Source: Flaccisagitta enflata (lineage: Eukaryota > Chaetognatha > Sagittoidea > Aphragmophora). From it: 64,000 bases of DNA. This document shows, piece by piece, positions 53,898-64,000 of this stretch (position 1 is the stretch's first letter; each line of letters opens with the position of its first letter). The DNA lies in contig OZ231127.1 of the NCBI GenBank assembly GCA_965153355.1, forward strand, positions 17,918,001-17,982,000. The letters are read 5' to 3'. The translations under genes and the position numbers were made by a program. The notes under the pieces are model-generated. The model saw nothing but the letters and a program-made list of their open reading frames with translations, was not told the DNA's origin and ran no database searches.

Positions 53898-53974
53898 TTT
53901 TAGGCCCACTTTTCATGGTTTCAACCTACAGTCTGTCATGTCACCCACCGTTAATGTCCGTTCGTTCAGTTTAT
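53898..53974 (-). other. Possible short first coding exon (MKSGPK)
   Basis: An AG acceptor-like TTATTGCAG ends at 53975. An ATG at 53916 opens six codons (MKSGPK), and a near-consensus donor AAAA|GTAAGT follows at 53897. This would suit a 5' untranslated plus start exon of a minus-strand gene whose other exons I cannot find; the BEL/Pao element occupies the expected downstream place. It could be chance. Confidence 0.25.
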
Positions 53975-54289
53975 CTGCAATAAAAAGATGAGATTATTGA
54001 AATTAGTGAATTCCAAGGGCGCATTCAAACGATCATAAAAATCAATCAATCACTTTAAGAAGCGATGTCGTAAATAAATAAAATCAATCAATCCAAAAAT
54101 TGGATGATACGAAAGACGAGTTACGTATATTTGCCTACGTAGTAAAAACAAATGGCACAAAATCAAGGCGCAACCATATGGTTACCCATCTAGCGTTCAA
54201 TATAAAAAATGGCAAGAAACAAAAGACACGGGCATCGAATAGTAGAGAAAGAGAAAAAGCCAAAAGCACGCAAAAGAGACAGAAGGCAC

Positions 54290-54356
54290 ACACACCTAAG
54301 AGACGGACAGACATACATTTCTAACAGCTACGATATTGTGACCCAGCATCACTTGG
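54290..54356 (-). mobile_element. Short hairpin element, one end only
   Basis: GACGGACAGACATACATTTC, then CTACGATATTGTGACCCAGC and ATCACTTG match the non-hairpin end of the family (compare 820-849). The rest is not recognisable. Confidence 0.5.
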
Positions 54357-54629
54357 GGAAAATATAACTTACCAAATCAGAAAACACAATTAGTAATACA
54401 CAATACCAAATCATAAATACTGATCAGTAAAATGCAGTTATACACTATTTAAACCTTAATGACACTGTTTCAATGCCTTATGGGGAAGAAAAACATTCAT
54501 TTTAAAATGCGACGCAATGCGTCGCAGAGAACATAATCAAAGGCAGGGGGAAAATCAAAAGCCACTCAATAATATATTATGTACACCCCCTGTTTTTTTT
54601 TCTTCCATCTCAGGCACAGTTTAATGTTC

Positions 54630-56519
54630 TACAGACGAAAGTGAAATACAAGAAGTTAACCCCCAAAAAACTGTTGCAACCTCCCCCCTACAGCCACAAC
54701 CACTGCATTAAGAAAGATATTAAATAAAGCTTCAAAATTACAGTCCCCGACTGGGGACTGTAATTTTTTAAGCTTTTTCGTTGCGTAAACGCAACTCAAT
54801 GAGATACACGACAAAACAGCAGTTTTAAGAAAAAAAATATTCAATATTATTTCAATGAAGACAAAACTTGATAATGATAACAATAGTGGATGATGATGAT
54901 GACAACAATGAATGATAATGACAACAAAAATCTAAGAAAAAAACTTTCAAAAAATTTTCAAAAAAAAAAAAATCAAAAAAAAAAAATTTCAAAAATTTTT
55001 CAAAAAATTTTCAAAAAAAGATTTCAAAAAAAATTTTTGACAAATTTTTAAAAAAAATTTTGCAAAAAAAATTTTTAAAAAAATTTGTCAAAAAAATTTT
55101 CAAAAAAATTAGTTGAAGATGATGACAGTAGTCAAGGATGATGACAGTAGATGAACATGATGACAGTAGAGGAAGATGATAACAGTAGTTGAAGATGATA
55201 ACAGTAGTTGAAGGTGATGACAGTAGTTGAAGGTGATGACAGTAGTTGAAGATGATGACAGTAGTTGAAGACGATGACAGTAGTTGAAGATGATGACAGT
55301 AGTTGAAGATGATGACAGTAGTTGAAGATGATGACAGTAGTTGAAGATAAATCTTGAAATCTATGATGGCAAACCTAAAGAAAAATCAGAATGTAATAAA
55401 TGAGCAAGTAAAAGAATTCATCAACTCCAATCCTCTTTATAAATCGCCTATGTCCTAGTAACATATTACTACATTAATAAGCTAATATCTTATAAACCAG
55501 ACTTCAGATTTAATTCGAATTTTGCAGGGGCAGTTCAATTAATATCCTTAACTTGTATACCAAATTAAAATAGAAAATAACTTTGCTACCCTTTGCCTAT
55601 GCAAACTGCCTAAGTCATAGTAACATATTACTACACAAATAAGCTAATATCTCATAAACCAGACTTCAGATTTAATTCGAATTTTGCTGGGGTTATTTAT
55701 TTACTACCCTCTACTTGTGTATCAAATTAGAAAAAAATTCACATACCTTTACTACCCTTTGCCTATGTAAATTTTTAAGTCCTAGCAACATACTACTACA
55801 TAAATAAGATAATATCTCATAAACCAGACTTCAGATTTCATTCGAATTTTGCAGGGGTTGTTTATTTATTACCCTTTACTTGTATACCAAATTAAAAAAA
55901 AATTCATAAACCTTTACTACCCTCTACCAATGTAAACCAACTAAGTCCCAGCTAAATATTACTACAAAAATAATAGGCAAAGGGTAGTAAAAGTTAATGA
56001 ATTTTTTTGAAAATTGGTACAAAAGGTCCTATTGACCTATAAACAACACCAGCAAAGTTTCATAAAATTCTGAAGTTTGGTTCTAAAAATATGAGAAGGT
56101 TTTAAACAAACAAACAAACAGACAGACAGACTACACATCAATGCTACTTCATAGTCACCGACGAAAACTGTTTGTCGGGGACAAAAATAAGGAATATTCT
56201 CTATTCTATATGTTGAATAGAAGCTTATATCAGTACAATTAACCTCCTCATAGCCATTTTAGAGTTTTATTCTTGTTCAATAATAATTGCTAAAAAATGA
56301 GCAAAAAACTGCAGTTAGTTAAATTCCAAAAAATATCAATTTTTAAATTTTAACTTTAAACTGAGATTAAAAGTCCATGATCACTCTGATGAGGCTAATT
56401 GTAATGATACAAGCTGTTATAACCTATTTTATATATTTTGCTTTATTCAGCAATTGGGGCTGAAGGGGGGTGCTACTGTTATTAGGTGGTTAACTTCTTG
56501 TATTTCACTTTCGTCTGTA
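54630..56519 (+). mobile_element. Large hairpin/foldback element, copy C
   Basis: Outer arms start TACAGACGAAAGTGAAATAC and end in its inverted match (TTTCACTTTCGTCTGTA). The inner body is 54727-56182: 5' hairpin ACAGTCCCC-GACT-GGGGACTGT, then GTTGCG-TAAA-CGCAAC. Low-complexity A/TTTTC follows, then an 18-bp minisatellite (55113-55345), one degenerate 22-bp unit (about 55356-55378) and three ~165-bp core repeats. A partial inverted core, (CAGA)n and the 3' hairpin close it. Non-coding. Its outer arms match copy A closely. Confidence 0.8.
55113..55345. repeat. 18-bp minisatellite (GATGATGACAGTAGTTGA)
   Basis: About twelve units, the left ones variant (GTCAAGGATG, GATGAACATG), inside copy C at the place where copy A carries its 22-bp array. 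Confidence 0.9.
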
Positions 56520-56639
56520 CGTATTTTGAGGATCATCATGACCACAAAAAAACCGGAAGACGCTGGACCTCAAAAGAAACGCGACAGATCCCTCCCCTTA
56601 CAACCCCCTCCCCCCTCCCACACACACATACAAATGCAC

Positions 56640-56737
56640 ATTTTTACCAATTTTGACTCATGGGTTACGAACGGACTAACAGATCAACGGACCAATGGAT
56701 GGACAACAAACCTCTTATATAGTTGCTTGTCTGCAGT
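56640..56737 (+). mobile_element. Short hairpin element, 3' part
   Basis: ACGGACTAACAGATCAACGG and ACCAATGGATGGACAAC are the tetranucleotide tract, followed by CCTCTTATATAGTTGCTTGTC and TGCAGTAAAA, a decayed GTTGC..GCAG stem. Landmark order matches the family; the 5' end is not clear. Confidence 0.55.
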
Positions 56738-56816
56738 AAAAAGGTCTGGGACACCCCTTTAATTTTCAAGGTTAAACGTAAAATAGTTGATCAACATTCG
56801 AAGCCATAGCAGATGC

Positions 56817-56940
<124 letters not shown>

Positions 56941-57299
56941 ACGATAACAAGGCGGAGAGAGAGAGAAACTAGTCAAAACGTTTAAATCGTATTGGTTGGT
57001 GAATTGCTCTTATTAAACTCTTATTTTGCTCTTATTTAACTCTTATCTTGCATAAAAACGAGAAATACCATAATTTAGGATCACTTTTAAGTAATTAGGC
57101 CCATTCTTGTGATGTGAATGCATTTATTCACTTTTACCCTCATAAGATTCCGCGAGAAGTTTCAAGCAAAAAAGTCTGATAATCCTTAGATTATTGGTTT
57201 TTTTTCAGTTCCAATTGGTCCAATTGGAACAGCTCTAATTCTCATAACAAGGCCAGTAAGGGCACCTCGCTTGATAAAGAATTGGTGAATGAACGTTTT

Positions 57300-57503
57300 A
57301 GATGAATGAATGAACGAATGAATGAATGAATAAATTAATGAATGAATATGAATGTGGAAAGGCATGAGAGGTGATAGGAATGAAGGAATACGTCAGAATC
57401 AGCCTTTTTGCACATTTCAAACATTTGCGTGACTGACCAACCAAACGACCAACCAACTGATGGACATGACCTATTATAGAAGTGCGAGGACGCACTTAAA
57501 AAG
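57300..57503 (+). mobile_element. Hairpin element, AGTGCG subfamily
   Basis: Ends with GTTGGTCGGTTTG-type repeats (here CCAACCAAACGACCAACC), CATGACCTATTATAG and AAGTGCG-AGGA-CGCACTT, a 7-bp stem. It is the reverse-orientation sister of the copy at 31495 (stem preserved, loop different). The left part has GAATGAATGAATAAAT repeats. Confidence 0.65.
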
Positions 57504-58023
57504 CCCAACGGTAATAGCTTGTCTGAGAGAGCCTACTAACAAAATTTCATGGTCCCTACCCTCTTACTTCCTCGTAGTTATCCCACTTTTTCACAGCCGA
57601 CAATCACGACGACGACTACGATGACGACGACGACGACGACTTCAGGATGAAATTTTTAGTTTGAAGCATCTGCTACTGTTTCCCCATCATTAACTCACAT
57701 TTCCATTCGTCAGAACAATTGAAATATATTTAAAGTATGTTACGCTTATTTTCAGCCGATTGTCTTAAAATCTCGGAAATAGGGTCATTGTTCTACATGG
57801 CCCACTTGATACTACATGATACACCGATTCTCTTTTCTCTTTACAAACAGACACCCGAGTAGGGCAACCAGATGCTTGTGTGAAAAGTGTGAAACCCGTA
57901 TTTATGATGCTGCTATTGTGATTGTCTGCTTGTGTTGGGTGGAGGAAGGTGAGAAAGGGGGTTGTACGCCCCTGGCTTCCCGTCCGCACCGATATCGCGA
58001 CTCCGCGTCATTTGTTTACTCAC

Positions 58024-58092
58024 TTCTTGTAACTTGGTCGTCCAGTCTTTTCCCTTTTTGTCAGAGTTTCCCTTAGACTTTGACTTCGACAT
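58024..58092 (-). pseudogene. Orphan duplicate of MAGI exon 1
   Basis: Identical coding sequence (MSKSKSKGNSDKKGKD…LQE) with intact ATG and GTGAGT donor, inside duplication copy 2. No PDZ0 exon lies downstream on the minus strand (53.4-57.8 kb is transposon-rich and non-matching), so on this sequence it cannot make a MAGI protein. It could still serve as an alternative first exon if splicing reaches 37184. Confidence 0.8.
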
Positions 58093-58814
58093 CTTCCAAT
58101 CCAAGCAGATGCCTGACTTCTTTATTTAGTTTTTTTTTCACCTCTCCATTGTTTTTATAGTGTTTTTCTTTCAACTTTCAAGTGTTCACTTGCAATTCCA
58201 AGTACCATCCACGCACAGATAGGCACCTCGATGAGAAAGACAAAAGTGTGAAATAACATATGGTCCAACAATCTAGAGGCATCGAAACCTCCGGAAGCTA
58301 GAAAACGATAGAATGCAATAGAATATATATAACAGAAAAGCAAATGGTCAAAAATGAAACGTCATTTTAAACTTCTATCTACTGTAAAGGATCGGTGTCA
58401 AAATCGCATCACAAAGGGAGAGTAAAAGTCAGCTTTGGAAAAAAAGGGACTAATAAAGAGAAATATTCCAAGCCCGGTAATCAACAAGTGTGTCATGACA
58501 ACTTGCCAGTGAGATTTTATAGAATTGAGGAAGATTATACGAATAACTTTTTGAGTAGAGTAGAACATTGCCACTATATATGAGCATTGCCAAGCTTTTG
58601 AGTAGAATCAAGAAGCCTCAGCTTATGGAGAATGGAATGACTTTGAGATCTAGTCAGCGGATTGTTTGACCTAAGCCTCAAAATATATCATCTACTATTC
58701 AATTTTATATGCTACAGTTGCCGTATTTTACATTCTTCCTAAGAAAAACAATTGGAAATGAAAAGTACATGAAAATGAAACGGATTGTGTAATTAAAATA
58801 AGACTGCTTCCGAC

Positions 58815-59293
58815 TACAGACAGGACCCTAATAAGAGGTGAGGAGGGACCCAAATGTTTAGCAGCCCCCCCTACAGCTTACATGGCTCAAGCAATTTTCT
58901 CAATTCCAGTGGCGGTTGACACCTTAGGTGGATACAATTGGCGCCACTGTGGCGTGTTTTTCGAATTTCCACCTAGAACACCCCTAAATTTTTGAAATTA
59001 GTGGAAAAAAACTTCAAAATTACAGTCCCCGACTGGATGTGGTTGAAACTCTGGAGCCAGCGTAAAGCAGCGACTCCGAGAAGATACTACGACAAAAAAA
59101 AAAAAAAATTCTAAAAAAAAATTTGAAAAAAATTTTGTTTTCAAAAAAAAAAAAAAATTTTCAAAAAAATTTTCAAAAAAAAAAATTTTTAATTTTCAAA
59201 AAAATTTTCAAAAAAAAAAAAACCTTAATAGTAAGAGTCCATGACGGCACACCTTGGTATCCATGCACGCGCGCTCACTCGCTGTCTCTCTCT

Positions 59294-59364
<71 letters not shown>

Positions 59365-60599
59365 CGCGCGCGCGCTTTTTACCATGAAGGTGAACTTTGA
59401 CCAGAGCAAATCTTCTGAATACTATAAGTAGTTCAGCGTTGGGAATTACAAGTAACTAAATCAGTAATTGTTTATCATTTAAATCGTAATAATGAAATTG
59501 CTATAAAGCTGAACAACAACATGAGTGAATGTAAAATGATAGTTAACTAATAAATGCATCACACAAAAATCTTTGAACGAATAAAGAGTCATCCGCAATA
59601 TGTAAATGAGAAAAGTGCGAATCTCCTCAATGCAATGAACAATTCTTCCACTCTCTCAGCAGTAATATATTACTACATAAATATGTTTATATCTCATACA
59701 GACCAATTCAAATCGAATTTTGCAGAGACATTGTTCAATTGATGTCCTTTAAATGAATACCAAATTAAAAAAATTCACATAACTTTACTACACCACTTTA
59801 TATATAAACTGCCTAAATTCTGGTAACATATTACTACATAAATAAGCTAATATCTTCTAAACCAGACTTCAGATTTAATTCGAATTTTGCAGGGCTTATT
59901 TATTTACTACCCTCTACTTGCGTACCAAATTAGAAAAAAATTCACATAAGTTTACTACCCTCTGCCTATGTAAATCGCCTAAGTCCCAGTAACATGTTAC
60001 TACATAAATAAATTAGCTAATATCTCATGAACCAGACTTCAGATTTAATTCGAATTTTGCAAGGGCTGCTTATTCAGTGACCCTTACTTGTATACCGAGT
60101 TAAAAAAAAATTCACATAAGTTTACTACCCTCTGCCTATAATTAAATCATATAAGTCCATTAAGAAGCTACTATAAAATAATAGGCAAAGGGTAGTAAGG
60201 TTAGTGAATTTTCTGAAAATTGGTACTAAGCTCCTATTGACCTAAAACAACACCAGCAAAGTTTCATAAACTTGGAAGTCTGGTTCCGAAAAAATCAAGG
60301 GTTTTAAACAGACAAACAGACAGACAAACAGACAGACAGACAGACTACACATCACTGCTATTCATAGTCACCGACAAAACTCCGTCGGGGACAAAAATGT
60401 TCATTTTTTTGAGGGCAACAATCTAAATTTAGGGGTGTTCTAAATGGAAATTTGAAAATCGCCACAGTAGCGCCAATTGTATCCACCAAAGGTGTCAACC
60501 GCTACTGGAAGTGAGAAAATTACTTGAGCCATGTGAGCTGTAGGGGGGGCTGCTAAACCTTTGGGTCCCTCCTCACTTCTTATTAGGGTCCTGTCTGTA
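58815..60599 (+). mobile_element. Large hairpin/foldback element, copy D (duplicate of copy B)
   Basis: Same element and position as copy B within the duplication. The 5' hairpin is replaced by unrelated-looking sequence (ATGTGGTTGAAACTCTGG) and the 3' hairpin has shrunk to CCGACAAAACTCCGTCGGGG. The core repeats carry many small deletions relative to B. The (GT)n tract is followed by (GC)n (59356-59375). Confidence 0.8.
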
Positions 60600-61833
60600 C
60601 TGAACCTCGCTTACGTGAAAACGTGCGATTAAATCCCAGTCATAACTTGAGTAAGGCAGCTATCACGGTTTATTGAAAATGAAACCACCCTGCCAATATT
60701 TGAGTATCAGAACGAATCACAAAACTTTTTTGGATGCCATTAGGGGAAACCCGAAGACTTGTACCATCAGAATTTACGACGAGCTGAGCCTATTTTATCT
60801 TTTTTTGCGCCTCTTGTCGCCACTGATTATGCGAAGCCTAACAGGGTGTGCAAAATTATCCGGAATTGGCAGTTACTTTTTTTAAAAGTTCTGTACAAAT
60901 AATAATTTTTGAAACCAGAAGGGGTAGATTTAAAAAAGTATCTTTTTTACCATTCAAAACCAAAATTCACAAAGAATAAAAAAGTCAGAAATAAAACTTT
61001 TCAGGTAAATTTGACTCAGATAAAACACTCCTTGAAAGGATTGATTAAAAAAAAACTGAAATTCTGATGTTAGTTTTTCTTTCCCTTTAAGCCTAGTTTA
61101 TTTGCATGTGTGAGCTCCATTGATGTTGACTTAATTTACCTACCTCAGCATAGTGTGAGTCAAGCTAAGAAAGTTACTATGGAGTAGTTACAAATCCAAA
61201 AATCTATAATTTTGTTACCAATTCTTTCTATGAAATAAAATCCTGTCAATATCAAAATCTTTGCTTCAATTCATTTAACTCCCATAGTGACAAGGGATCT
61301 GTAAAAGACCTACCAACAATTTTAGCTTCTAGTATAATTAACTGAGGTACTCAGGCTTATATTTCATAGTCCTGGGTTACTTCTAAGTAAAGTTTTCTTT
61401 CTATGGAGCTAGTCCGGATAATTTCGCACACGCTGTTAGTTGCCTAGAATGTCCATCATGGACACCATGGCTGATGTATTGTGCATACTAGAACAGTATA
61501 TTCGGCCGCCCTGGGTTAAAAAATACGCGAGTAGAGATTGTTAGCAAATGTTGCGTTATTACGTGCTTCCTGCGCTGTTCAATTTTCTTAATAAAATTGA
61601 TGTCTGAAGAATTCTTCAGGGCAGCGAATATATCCTAACAAAAACACGGAAATAACTTTGTAAAAGCATAAGCACGTTGCATGCAACGAAGCATTTTGAG
61701 AGAGACAGCGCGCGACAATTTGTTACAATACAGCTAAAACGATAATCTTTTTTTAACTATTGGAGTTTTGCTATTAGCCACTAACTTACACCTAAAATAA
61801 CACCATATGTGGGTACAGCAAAACAGAATCTCA

Positions 61834-63724
61834 TCAACTGCTCCCCTTACGCCTAACTTTCTTTTTCTCCTTAATCAGTCTTTGTTCCAACTTGTGCTTC
61901 TTCCTTTCTAATCGCTGAATTTTCTTGGTTGCCTTTGGTTTCTCGGCCCGTCCTCGGTCGATTCTCGTCGGTCTGTCTCCCCTGGTCGCTTTAAACTTAA
62001 TCCTGTCTCCGTTATTTCTCGTTCTGTCAGGTCGCTCGGGCCTCGTTCTATCTGCGCGTTCATTCTGACGTTGCTGTTGTTGTTTCTGTCGTTCGGTCCT
62101 TTCGGTCTTCATTCTTCCCGCCGCCGGGCGTTCAACCGCACCTCCACCTCCTCCAGCGGCTCGATTCCTTTCACCGTTCCTTTGCCTCTCCCCCCTGGAC
62201 GCGATCTTTTCCCTCCGACGTTCCGCCTTGCGATTTTTCGCGCCGTTTCGATCTCTGCCGTTCGTCGTGGAAATAGAGGCGCCGACAGCGGAAGCGCGAC
62301 TCCAGCCAGTTCCTTGATGCTTGCGCGAATTGCCATTCCCACCGCGGTGGACTGGCGACGACGACGACGCCTCTGACGGTGAGATGATGGGGACGATCAA
62401 AGCCGGTGGTTGATGAGGTGGTATGACACGACCAACGGTGACGGCCGTGCGTATGGTCGGCGCCGGGGTGGCTGAATAGGCACGCTGAGAGTGATGAAGA
62501 TTGTGCTGGCGATCTTTATTGTTGTTGTTGCCGCGGCCATCGTTGATGTTGTTATGAGTTTGACGGTTAGGTTTACGATTCCCTCTGGACGGTTTCACTC
62601 GAATGGAAGGCTCTTCCCGCTGCGACGTCTCGCGGGCCGCGGGTTTTATACAGGCACCTGATTTCAAGTGTCATTAGATTAGGTTGATTCAGCTGCGCAC
62701 TTTTGGATAACACTTTTACTACACACACTACTCACAGGTTCAGAGCCAACATTATGAACAGAATCTACCAGATCCGACGACGTTTCCCTGACACTGAGAA
62801 TTTCAACTCACTATTCTTGAAATCTAGCTCCGACGCGTTAGAGCGGTCAATAATCCCTTAATTTGACATTTTTACTTCTTGCTACTCCTGACTTCTTGCG
62901 GTCACTCATCACTCATCAGTCATCATACTCATGAATCGAGAAGTTGTTTTTCAATCAAGGTTTTGTTTCCCATCATTCATTTATAGATCAGCCATGACAT
63001 TTTTTCACTCATGTAAAAGCCCTGTCAAACATTTTTAACCTTTGTGAGCTATTCGAGTATGAAGATTAGCTTGACACGCGGCTACTTGCATGTGACATTT
63101 GGTTTCGTAAGTGACACCGTCGTTGCCGCACACTTTCTCCAATCGTTTATCCTTACGCTTTTTGCCACCCATGGCCACCGGCAGACCAATAGAGGCCTGG
63201 CTCGTGGCGCACATTTGTACCGGAAAACATCGGCACACCGGCAGACCCTGAATATTGAGGACGCACTTTTGATGTCGTTTACATTTTATGTTGTGGCAAG
63301 GTCCCTCGACTTTAGAAGAGGAGGCGACAATGTTACTTTGCGGTGGGGAGGGACCGTTTTTGCCATTGGCCGCGGCAGTTTCGGCCATAAAATCTTCGTT
63401 GGGCACCCGACATACTAAACAGCAGTCGCCGCAAGGAGAAATCGCCCAAAATTCCCGCGGGCAGAAAGACACGATATCGGGGCAGTGTGGCAATGTTTGT
63501 CGGAATTGTAGCACGGAGCTGGGACAGTGTGGGTGAATGGATCGGAGCAAGGCGTAGTCGCTGGTAGAGGCGTTGACCAGGGGACGCGAGCTTCCGTCCC
63601 GACATTCTATCAACGTCGGCGTCCGTTTGAAAGAAGGTGGTCTAACGCCGGGGTTACGTTGTTCATTTTTCGACAGTGAAAATCGCCACAAAGCGGCGAA
63701 AACGACAACTTTTATCAATATCAT
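61834..63724 (-). CDS. Secreted follistatin/Kazal-domain protein with long basic tail (copy 2)
   Basis: Exons 63040-63724 and 61834-62657, same phase and splice sites as the gene at 41731-43621, offset 20103. The predicted 502-residue proteins look identical residue for residue. Signal peptide, Cys-rich region, follistatin-N-like segment, Kazal domain and basic Arg/Asn/Lys tail are all kept. If the duplication is real, both copies are intact genes; if it is an uncollapsed haplotype, this is the other allele. Confidence 0.85.
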
Positions 63725-64000
63725 GATGAGACATGAATGTCCAGTCGGCGTGTTTAGCTTTTAGATATAAACCGATGTGGATCGATACGGTAATCGAGAA
63801 CGCTTCGCAGAGGACTTCTTGTACATCAGTACATGGCGTTAGTTAACACTATCAACTAAACAATATTTCATTGGTAAGACGCTGTCGCTAGACTCTACAT
63901 CGACGCACGTGAAGAGCCAAATGCAGGGCCAGGCAGAGTTATCGTACCTCTTGTCGTTCCGGTACTACAGTACCCAAGGGTTATAGTACCCCTCCAGTCC

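Larger units (their letters stand above)
57842..64000. repeat. Segmental duplication, copy 2 (runs off right edge)
   Basis: Near-identical to 37729-43897. The left junction is sharp; the flank (GATACACCGATTCTC) differs from that of copy 1. Differences are few in unique sequence (for example GGGACTAATA for GGGAATAATA near 58450) but dense in 59010-60400, where many are single-base losses in hairpins and A/T runs. Confidence 0.95.

Overview
This is nuclear DNA from an animal. It has spliced genes with GT/AG introns of very uneven length, metazoan-only families (a full MAGI scaffold, a cytoplasmic dynein intermediate chain, a follistatin/Kazal secreted protein, alpha-tubulin), a BEL/Pao retroelement, and a large load of microsatellites and short non-autonomous transposons. 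An invertebrate is likely. An interstitial TTAGGG-type tract and transposons built like bivalve pearl/CvE elements lean towards a mollusc or other lophotrochozoan, but the dynein chain also shares features with the arthropod form, so the phylum is not settled. Splice junctions were assigned by eye from GT/AG sites, reading phase and family similarity.

Layout. 1-9.4 kb: 5' two thirds of a cytoplasmic dynein intermediate chain gene (minus, exons from 9366 down to 3864, continuing off the left edge); its introns hold minisatellites and nested foldback transposons. 9.8-13.4 kb: an LRR-like and an F-box protein (minus), then a small tail-anchored membrane protein exon. 13.5-15.8 kb: a pile-up of nested hairpin elements and hAT-like insertions. 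16.2-19.4 kb: three compact minus-strand genes: a possible mitochondrial protein, a membrane-anchored EF-hand protein and a cytochrome b561-domain protein. 21.2-38.0 kb: a complete 16-exon MAGI gene (minus), 1562 codons, with PDZ0, a guanylate-kinase-like region, two WW domains and five more PDZ domains. 41.7-43.6 kb: a two-exon secreted follistatin/Kazal protein with a very basic tail (minus). 46.8-47.4 kb: alpha-tubulin exon 1 (plus) plus six codons of exon 2, then a frame-broken deoxynucleoside-kinase-like sequence. 47.7-53.4 kb: a decayed BEL/Pao element (minus), cut off after reverse transcriptase. 57.8-64.0 kb: a second, nearly identical copy of 37.7-43.9 kb carrying MAGI exon 1 and the whole Kazal gene.

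The most distinctive content is repeat biology. Many short elements end in a GTYGCG-N4-CGCRAC hairpin whose stem bases covary, next to a (ACGG)n-like tract. A larger family (four copies) has terminal hairpins, ~165-bp core repeats and a (CAGA)n tract. Both look like Helentron-associated non-autonomous elements. For the short family I give as strand the direction in which the tetranucleotide tract precedes the GTYGCG hairpin.
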